A stretch of DNA of 64,000 nucleotides from Acholoe squamosa (lineage: Eukaryota > Annelida > Polychaeta > Phyllodocida > Polynoidae), in the NCBI GenBank assembly GCA_949317995.1, contig OX439041.1, forward strand, positions 42,269,269 to 42,333,268, in the 5' to 3' direction. Both the position numbers and the translations under genes were made by a program. The notes beneath the pieces were generated by a model. That model worked only from the letters and a program-made list of their open reading frames with translations. It was not told where the DNA came from and did no database searches. Shown here piece by piece: positions 57,501 through 64,000 of this stretch (positions are counted from its first letter, which is position 1; each line of letters begins with the position of its first letter).

Positions 57501-58854
57501 AAACTGGCTACAGATTTCTTGAAGAAAGGGGGGTGGTTTGTAACGAAGGTCTTCAGATCAAAGGACTATCAGTCATTGATGTGGGTCTTCTCACAGCTTT
57601 TCCGCAAAGTCTACGCAACCAAACCACAAGCTTCACGTAATGAGTCTGCTGAGATCTTTGTCGTTTGTCAGGGCTATTTAGCACCCGATAAACTTGATGA
57701 AAAGTTTACAGATCCTAAGTATGTCTTCAAAGAGGTACTTGGCGGCCAGAAGAAAAAGGATGTCATGAACCAAAAGGCCAAACCGTAAGTGAGAATGTCT
57801 TGAATTCAATTGTAATTCGCAATATCTTGAAATCAGAAGTAATTTTTCTTGGAAACACAGGGGGGAGAACTTAAAAAATGAATGCAGTATGATGTTGATA
57901 AGTACATATACTTGATTGATAAAACAGGATCTTTTGGAAACATAGCCTTCTACTGTAATCAACCACACATGCTGCCTTTCCAAAGCCATATGGCTAGATT
58001 TATTTAATTGCTGACTGCATGATTGTAATTTCAATAAATGATAACGGAAATAGCGGGTGAATAAGACAAATTGATGTGAACATGTGTATATTTTGTTCGT
58101 GGTTTGTAGGAAGGCTGAGGGTTATGCTGACGATGACCTTGTGCTGCATCACAAACTATCCGCGTTAGAACTTGTTAAGTCCGACAACCACATGGAGCTC
58201 CTGGCAGATGTGCACGAGGTCAGAAGCATGAATTTAGAATGATTTTTAACTTTACCTAGAATTTGGCATGATATATAGACTTTTAAATACATTTCGTTGA
58301 TCTGTGTCATTTTCTCTGTTGTAGGTTGTTCTTGATGATGAGGAGCTTCAAAACCATAAATTGACAACAGATGAACTACGGGAATACTTTAAAGATATCA
58401 AAGTCCTTGGCCGACGAGAACTTAGGTAGCGACAAATACACTACTTATTTCTACCACAAAAGTCATAATTGCAAACTCCTCAGTTTTTTCAGTTTATATG
58501 GGGGTGGTAGTCTTAGAAAATTTTGGATCAGCCATCCATAAAATGCACCAGCATGCATCATTTGGCTTCTCAGAATACACAATTTTTTAGGGGGAGACCG
58601 CCCCCCCCCCCCCCAATTTTTACCAGAAAAATCTTATTGTCCAGAGTTTGCATGTATGGAAAGTAAACACTCTCTGAGAATGATATCAAACTGGTATTGT
58701 CTGTATAGCATTTTCTCTGATTGATATGCGAAAATATAAACAATAGACTTTAATAAACAATCAATCTAACGGATTTGCTTTTCAGACTGGTCTTGAATTG
58801 GCGAAAGAAGATGAGGGCTCACTTTGCCGCTTTGAAAAAGGCCGCGTCACAGAC
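48599..58854 (+). CDS. FTSJ3: FTSJ3/Spb1 pre-rRNA 2'-O-ribose methyltransferase, 5' part (8 exons)
   Basis: Nucleolar SAM-dependent methyltransferase for 60S precursor rRNA. Exons: 48599-48665, 56023-56175, 56656-56735, 56982-57081, 57478-57784, 58110-58218, 58325-58425, 58786-58854 (986 nt, 328 codons, ending mid-codon before GTAAGT). Start [20 protein letters not shown] matches vertebrate and yeast starts. The FtsJ domain has the K-D-K-E catalytic set: K31 (SAFKLLQ), D117 (VVLNDGAP), K157 (FVTKVFRS) and E192 (ESAEIFVV); SAM motif [13 protein letters not shown] is in exon 2 and VDLVPIKP in exon 3. [19 protein letters not shown] is near-invariant. Exons 6-8 enter the Spb1 middle region ([28 protein letters not shown]). 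The Spb1_C half is not found in the last 5.1 kb and presumably lies beyond 64000. The first intron is 7.4 kb. Confidence 0.96.
48776..49130. repeat. G-rich repeat 'ggggtcagaattttttc' in FTSJ3 intron 1
   Basis: Begins gagtgatcattttttaacaac and then repeats ggggtcagaattttttcaa units separated by G runs. Related sequence with inverted ends lies at 55150-55446. Confidence 0.6.
49155..50460. repeat. Inverted clusters of 'gacacctcggaagcagag'
   Basis: Forward units lie at about 49166-49202 and 50222-50250, and reverse units (ctgcttccgaggtgtc) at about 50383-50452. The outer clusters face each other, so this 1.3-kb stretch may be a mobile element or a foldback. A fragment of the 40151-41089 element (cagtatcaatagggtt, agaagagagggata) lies at 50325-50385. 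Confidence 0.5.
50493..51943. mobile_element. DNA transposon remnant, 1,451 bp, 25-bp perfect inverted ends
   Basis: The left end 50493-50517 starts ggggctgtgtacaaatgacg; the right end 51919-51943 is its exact reverse complement. A 3-bp repeat AAT flanks it (50490-50492 and 51944-51946). Each end contains the palindrome TGACGTCA. Inside are a segment shared with 590-930 and no recognisable transposase. A Harbinger-like origin is possible from the 3-bp duplication. Confidence 0.8.
52240..52450 (+). repeat. Clustered 'aaggtca' motifs in FTSJ3 intron 1
   Basis: The block has about eight (A)AGGTCA or close variants, including aaggtcaaggtcaaaggtca near 52260. It is a short tandem motif cluster; nuclear-receptor binding is possible from the motif but unsupported. 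From 52450 to 55020 I see no gene and no clear repeat. Confidence 0.5.
55150..55446. mobile_element. MITE-like block with ends 'agtggtcattttttaacaac'
   Basis: The left end is gaagtggtcattttttaacaac and the right end gttgttacaaaatgatcactccct, inverted to each other. The interior is C-rich ('aatttcgaccccc'), the complement of the G-rich repeat at 48776-49130. Confidence 0.6.
57227..57399. mobile_element. hAT-like MITE 'CAGGGATGTAAG', copy 4 (173 bp)
   Basis: The ends are cagggatgtaagccttcagg and gacttacatccctg. The direct repeat GTAATGG flanks it exactly (57220-57226 and 57400-57406). It sits in FTSJ3 intron 4 and is the cleanest copy of the family. Confidence 0.9.
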
Positions 58855-59231
58855 GTAAGTAAAATATTTACACCCTGGATATATTAAGCATACCCCCAGA
58901 CTTTGTGGATTATGCTAGAAAAAGTCAGAATGACAAATTTACCTTAGCTCTAACTCTCCTAACTGATTTTGGGTCTCTTTCTTATTTTTGATGATAGGGA
59001 GTAAAGTTTGTAGTTGTGTCTTAAGCCGGCTTATTGTAGGAGTAGTACAGAGACTTCTGTTGGTGTCTGCTTGTCTTGTATGTTGGACAAGTGAAACTAC
59101 TTCAGTATTAGTAGTAGTTGACTAGTTAAGAGGGTAGAAATGATCAAACAACTGATGGTGATCTGACTGTGTAGATACACAGACATCTCACTTGAGATTG
59201 GATGAATCTACTTTTGTGAGCCTCATTAATT

Positions 59232-59266
59232 GACCACTTTCCGCTGCTTTAGCGGAAGTGGTCATA
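59232..59266. repeat. Palindrome 'gaccactt-ccgct...agcgg-aagtggtc'
   Basis: Near-perfect 14-bp inverted repeat with a short loop (gaccactttccgctg / ttagcggaagtggtc). It lies at the edge of the array that surrounds the retroelement fragment. Confidence 0.7.
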
Positions 59267-59459
59267 TTACAACTGCATCGGCCCATAGACTTTGCCTAGA
59301 GCTCTACCCTCCACTGTAAATCAATGTACCAATCGCACACTAGTTTCATACCTGAACTGGTCTATAGCCCCCTCCCCTCACCCCCTCCCCCCTCCCGTGG
59401 GTCGGCGTCTTTGGCTGCTACGCCGCTGAGGCAGTCCCCCCCCCACCCACCCACCTCTA

Positions 59460-60095
59460 TGGGTCCCTGGCCATGTAGGGATTCAAGGAAATGAACAAGC
59501 AGACTCAGCTGCCAAGGATGCCCTGGGCCAGGCAGTAGTAGAAATGCCACTTCCATCAAGCGACCTGAAGCGCAAGATCAACAAGTACATATATAACAAA
59601 TGGCAAACATCATGGGACGCAGAGGTGGGAAACCAACTCCAAAAGATCCAAACAAAGGTCAACATGACCAAACCCTACAAGTGCAAGTCTAGAAATGAAG
59701 AGAAAACTATGAGCCGCCTCAGAATAGGTCACACAAGACTGACCCATGGTTACAGAATAGGAAAAGGGAAAACCCTCCCAAGTGTGCCCGCTGTCAGAAC
59801 CCCCTGACAGTGGAGCACATCCTCATCGATTGCCAACAGTGTCCCTACAGGGCACAATACCATGCTTGTACAAGCTTGAAAGAACTATTTGAGAAAAACA
59901 AACCAGAGGAAATATTGGGATATATCAAAGCCCTTGGGCTGTACAATAACATCTAGTTGAAACCTGATGATTACTTCCCCCACATAGACAAATCATACCA
60001 CCATTTCCGCTGATAGTGCCTATCAACCTGTGAAGCACAGGATAGCCACTTAGTGCCGCTAAAGTGCTGTAAAACACAAATCAATCAATCAATCT
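59460..60095 (+). pseudogene. 5'-truncated, frameshifted non-LTR retrotransposon (RNase H end and zinc-finger tail)
   Basis: The frame from 59460 reads WVPGHVGIQGNEQADSAAKD, the C-terminal signature of an RNase H domain as in I/Jockey-type LINEs, and continues to GYRIGKGK near 59770. A frame change follows; the +1 frame then gives NPPKCARCQNPLTVEHILIDC, the usual C-x2-C zinc-binding tail, and ends at TAG 59954-59956. The 3' UTR of about 140 bp ends in (aatc)n at about 60080-60095. Reverse transcriptase and endonuclease are absent, so the copy is dead. Confidence 0.9.
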
Positions 60096-60600
60096 ATGAG
60101 TTCAAGCTGTCATCGGCACATGGTCGGCGCACACCGACTGGGCTGCCGCGATGCTGGCTCTATGAGTTCAAGCTGTCATTGGCACACAGACGGCTTGAAC
60201 CCGCCAAGCGCCTATAGCCCCCCCCCCCCCGACACCCACATCTATGAGTTCAAGCTGTCATCGGGCACACGGTCGGCGTTTTGCCCCCCGAACAAATCTA
60301 CAGCGACTGGTCTGGCTCTATGAGTTCAAGCTGTCATTGGCACACGGTCAGCTTGAACCCGCCGAGCACCTAGGCTATAGCCCCCTCCCCTCGCTTTGCC
60401 CGCCGAGCAAATTTACAGCGACCGGGCTGCCGCGGTGCTGGCTCTATGAGTTCAAGCTGTCATTGGCACATGGTCGGCGTTTTGCCCGCTGAGCAAATCT
60501 ACAGTGACCGGTCTGCCGCGGTGCTGGCTCTATGAGTTCAAGCTTGAACCCCCTCCCCCCTTCCTCCCCCCGATGGGTCGGCGCGGTGCAGTAGCTGCAG
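60095..60600 (+). repeat. Tandem array 'ctatgagttcaagctgtcat', 6 units of 65-130 bp
   Basis: The landmark occurs at about 60096, 60160, 60242, 60319, 60445 and 60529. Units share gcacacggtcggcg and gctgccgcggtgctggct. The similar 'gggtcggcgtctttggctgctacgccgctgag' at about 59400 suggests the array began before the retroelement and was split by its insertion. Confidence 0.8.
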
Positions 60601-60642
60601 TACCAGCGAAAGTGTTGTTTGTTTACAATGTGAGCTCAAAAA

Positions 60643-61170
60643 ATTGCTAAAAATATCGATAGCTTTGTTCCCCTTTTGCAGATTTGAAAATAAATATCGC
60701 CATGATGATCGCCAGCTCGAAATACCCTTAAATCATAGGTCACACTCTGGGAAAACTCCTATATGAGGTTTTTGACTACCCCCTGCACCCCCTTTTGCCA
60801 GTCCTGCACTGGCATGTAACCCCCCCTCTCAAAAAACCCTTTTTACGACCTCTTCCTGCCTTAAAAATAGCCTTTTTTCTCCAGTTGAGCGTAAAACAGG
60901 TATCTTTTGGCAGAAGCTAGTTCGCGTCCACACTATGCTTAGGGCACAGGTGGACCGGCTGGGTCGAAAAGGCACCTAGTCAAAAAAATTATTTCCCTTA
61001 TTCTTTTCCGAAACAAATTTTTTTAGGGGGGTATGTTCTTTAGGGGGATGAAACACCCCAGATTAATGCCAACCATTCCATATCCGCACATATTATTTGC
61101 ATAATTAGCATAAATATCCAGTATCTTGGTGCTTTTCCATATATATATAGATGTGTGTCATTGCTGAATG
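60643..61170 (+). repeat. Dispersed repeat A, copy 4
   Basis: It begins aaaatatcgatagctttgtt and runs through gatttgaaaataaatatcg, taaatcataggtcacac, gggcacaggtggaccggct, ttctttagggggatgaaaca and catattatttgcataattag, in the same order as the other copies. It is followed after 140 bp by the 21-bp array. Confidence 0.9.
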
Positions 61171-61309
61171 GATGTCTTTCTATTTCTCCATTCTCTGGTG
61201 TTTGATTGAAAATGTTGACGCCATTCTGTGTTTTAATTTGTGTTTTAATCTGTGTTTTTACAGTACATGTATTGAGTTTAAGGCTATAACAGGTTAGTAT
61301 TAGTGCTAT

Positions 61310-62790
61310 GGTATGATAGTAATTACTCACTATTTGTCAGCGGTTAATCAATATATGTTAGTAATTAATCACCATTTGTTAGCAATTAGTCGAAATATGC
61401 CAGTATTTACTCATAATTTGTCAGCAATTACCCGTAGTCAATATATGTCAGTACTTAGTCACTCTATATCAGCAATTATCAATACATGTCAGTATTTACT
61501 CACAATCTGTCAGCAAATAGTCAATATATTACAGAGAAATAGCCATTGATTCAATTGTGCATCTTGCCTTGACTGGTATTTGTCAAAATATGTCAGTATC
61601 TATGGACTATTTGTAAGAAATTAGTCAATATATGTCAGTATTTACTCACTATTTGTCAGCAATCAGCCAAATCAGTCAGTACTTGGTCATTATATAACAG
61701 CAATTAGTCCATATATGTCAGTATATGTCATATAAGTCAATGAATGTCAGTACTTTGTCACTATTTGTCAGCAATTAGTCAAAATATGTCAGTAGTTATG
61801 CACAATTTGTCAGCAATTAATTAAAATATGTCAGTACCTATGCACTATTTGTCAGCAATTAGTTGATATGTCAGTGGGCTTCCCTAGCTCACTTAAAAGG
61901 GTCTATTTCTCCTCTTTCCTTTCCCCTCAGATGTGTGTGGTGCACATATATGCGCGGGCACTGACACATTCCTCAAAAATTGTGTAATGTAGTTCTAGCC
62001 ATGAATATGACCTCAGCTGTCGAAATGGTGATAAACATCTATTACTCACTCACTCACTCTCGATATGTCAGTAATTGCTCATAATTTGTCAGAAATTATT
62101 CAATATAGATCAGTAATTACTCACTCTTTGTCAGAAATTAGTCAATATTCATCAGTAATTACTCACTATTTGTTAGCAATTAGTCAATATAATGTCAGTA
62201 ATTACTCACTATTTGTCATCAGTTAGTCGATGTATGTCAGTACTTAGATATCATGTCAAGATTTGAAGCACTTTTTTTTCGGTGGGGGTTCATAATTCGG
62301 TGGGCTTCCCTAGCTCACTTAAAATGGTCTATTTCTCCTCTTTCCTTTCCCCTCGGATGTGTGTGGTGCACATATATGCACGGGCACTGACACATTCCTC
62401 AAAAATTGTTTAATGTAGTTCTCGCCATGAATATGACCTCAGCTGTGGAAATGGCGATAAAAATCTATTACTCACTCACTCACTCTCGATATGTCAGTAA
62501 TTGCTCATAATTTGTCAGAAATTATTCAATATACATCAGTAATTACTCACTCTTTGTCAGAAATTAGTCAATATACATCAGTAATTACTCACTCTTTGTC
62601 AGCAATTAGTCAATCTAATGTCAGTAATTACTCACTATTTGTCAGCAACTCACTGAGTAAGTACTGACATATATTGACTAATTGCTGACAAATAGTGAGA
62701 AATTACTGACATTATATTGACTAATTGCTAACAAATAGTGAGTAATAACTGATGTATATTGACTAATTTCTGACAAAGAGTGAGTAATAT
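61310..62790. repeat. 21-bp minisatellite array, second locus, with reversed end
   Basis: Same tatgtcagtaattactcac / tatttgtcagcaattagtc units as 15540-17530. It is forward to about 62650 and reversed at 62651-62790. Two copies of repeat B (61874 and 62299, 425 bp apart) are embedded with flanking array, making a higher-order repeat. Confidence 0.95.
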
Positions 62791-63420
62791 GCATGTAAAA
62801 GTTTGAGAAATGGAATCGGCATGGTGGAAAACCCTAAAATTTATATATTACACTTTGAAATCTATTGGTAAACAGCAGAGAAAATGTGGGTTGATTCATT
62901 GGTGCATCATGACCAGATTGGCATGATGCACTCTATCTCTGAATCCATCAGGAATATGCATGTGAAAGTTTGAAAATGGAATCGGCATGGTGAAAAACCT
63001 TAAAATTGGTTATATTACACTTTGAAATCTATTGGTAAACAGCAGAGAAAATGTGGGTTGATTCATTGGTGCATCATGCCCAGATTGGCATGATGCACTC
63101 TATCTCTGAATCAATCAGGAATATGGATCTAAAAATTAAAAAAAATGGAATTGGCATGGTTGAAAATCTTGAAATCGATATATTACTTGTCCAAATCTGC
63201 TAATAAACTACAGAATAATTGGCATTGATTCATTTGTGCATCATGCTTTGCCTGGCATGATGCACTCTAACTCAACAAGTATCAGGAACATGGGTCTATA
63301 AGTTAGAAAAAATAGAATCAGTATGCATGAAAACATTAAAATTGAAATATTACTCTTTTAAATCTGTCAATAAACAGCTGAGAAATAGGCATTGATTCAT
63401 TGGTGCATTATGCCCAGAAA
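62790..63420 (+). repeat. 167-bp satellite, about 4 units (right array)
   Basis: 'gcatgatgcactct' starts at about 62921, 63088 and 63255, an exact 167-bp spacing. A final partial unit ends near 63420. Units share ggaatcggcatggt and ttgattcattggtgcatcat with the left array at 961-1740. Confidence 0.93.
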
Positions 63421-64000
63421 CTCCTAAACCCCTCATTAAAGTGGTCTTGCAGCTTTGCTGCACCCTCTCGACCCCTAGCATACTCGTTATAATTTTGGTC
63501 AGTTGAAAGTTATTAACTCCGGTTATAGGCATCATGTAGACCCGGGGCATTTTAACATCAGCAAAATGGATTTTTTTTTTGTCTACAAACGAAATGTAAA
63601 TGCCTGTATCTCATATCAGATAACAGATATCCAGTAACGTTGTGTCACATATGGTAGGTCTATATGTATAGATCATGAAATGTTACATGTGAAGAAAGGG
63701 ATATCTGTAGTCCTCATTTTATCTTTTACACAAAAATAAAAGTCAAATTGAAAGGTAGGTGAGACGTTTTGGTATCAATGGGAGTGACAAAATTGTAGCT
63801 ACATTTGGTGTGCTGTAGCTGAAATTTCCTGCCTCTTGGTGCCCCCCCCCCGTGGCTTCAGGGAGAACTAAAACCTCGTAAGACGCGCCTTATAACGTGA
63901 GATTACCACATGTCATGTGTGTGTGTGGGGGGGGGGGGCAGCCCCCTAATGAAATCTCTGTTCGAGTTTTCAGTGACAGTATATCACTTGAGTCATGTTT
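63421..64000. other. Non-coding end of window
   Basis: No gene or clear array is seen. A fragment like the CCGTAATCTCC MITE family (taagacgcgccttataacgtgagattacca) lies at 63878-63908, and C and G homopolymer runs at 63842 and 63927. Confidence 0.5.

Overview
This window comes from a eukaryotic nuclear genome, most likely a marine invertebrate animal. The coding sequence is split into many short exons with GT-AG introns, the genes are close to their vertebrate orthologues in the cores, and the non-coding DNA is AT-rich and crowded with short inverted-repeat transposons, minisatellites and satellite-like arrays. The phylum cannot be fixed from the sequence alone; a non-vertebrate deuterostome or a lophotrochozoan fits best.

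Three conserved genes are present. (1) Positions 3688-21554, plus strand: a Strawberry notch (SBNO) orthologue. I resolved 20 exons with matching phases (5,442 nt, 1,813 residues plus stop); the extreme N-terminus lies outside or was not found. (2) Positions 46911-32455, minus strand: a complete EIF3C, 18 coding exons, 3,132 nt, 1,043 residues. It is longer than the human protein because of a roughly 113-residue RGG tail built from small frame-preserving exons, two of them identical 18-nt copies with GC donors. (3) Positions 48599-58854, plus strand: the first 8 exons (328 codons) of FTSJ3, the pre-rRNA 2'-O-methyltransferase; its C-terminal half is beyond the window. EIF3C and FTSJ3 are head to head, with 1.7 kb between their start codons, so a translation-initiation gene and a ribosome-biogenesis gene may share a promoter region.

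Layout: 1-3687 holds dispersed repeats, a 167-bp satellite and an (AT)n expansion. 3688-23640 is SBNO with its 3' UTR, including a 5.9-kb intron (11768-17700) filled by an 80-bp minisatellite, two tandem copies of a 720-bp repeat ('repeat A') and a 21-bp minisatellite in both orientations. 23640-32000 is intergenic, with MITEs and a 2.2-kb 21-bp minisatellite. 32000-48600 is EIF3C and the divergent promoter region. 48600-58854 is FTSJ3 with a 7.3-kb transposon-rich first intron. 58855-64000 has a broken non-LTR retrotransposon end, a local tandem array, repeat A, the 21-bp array again and the 167-bp satellite again.

The strongest points for a second look are the EIF3C RGG microexon cassette, the SBNO N-terminal GQQVVRTVQ repeat, a recurring composite of repeat A plus 21-bp array plus 167-bp satellite, and several MITE families whose terminal inverted repeats and target-site duplications can be read directly.
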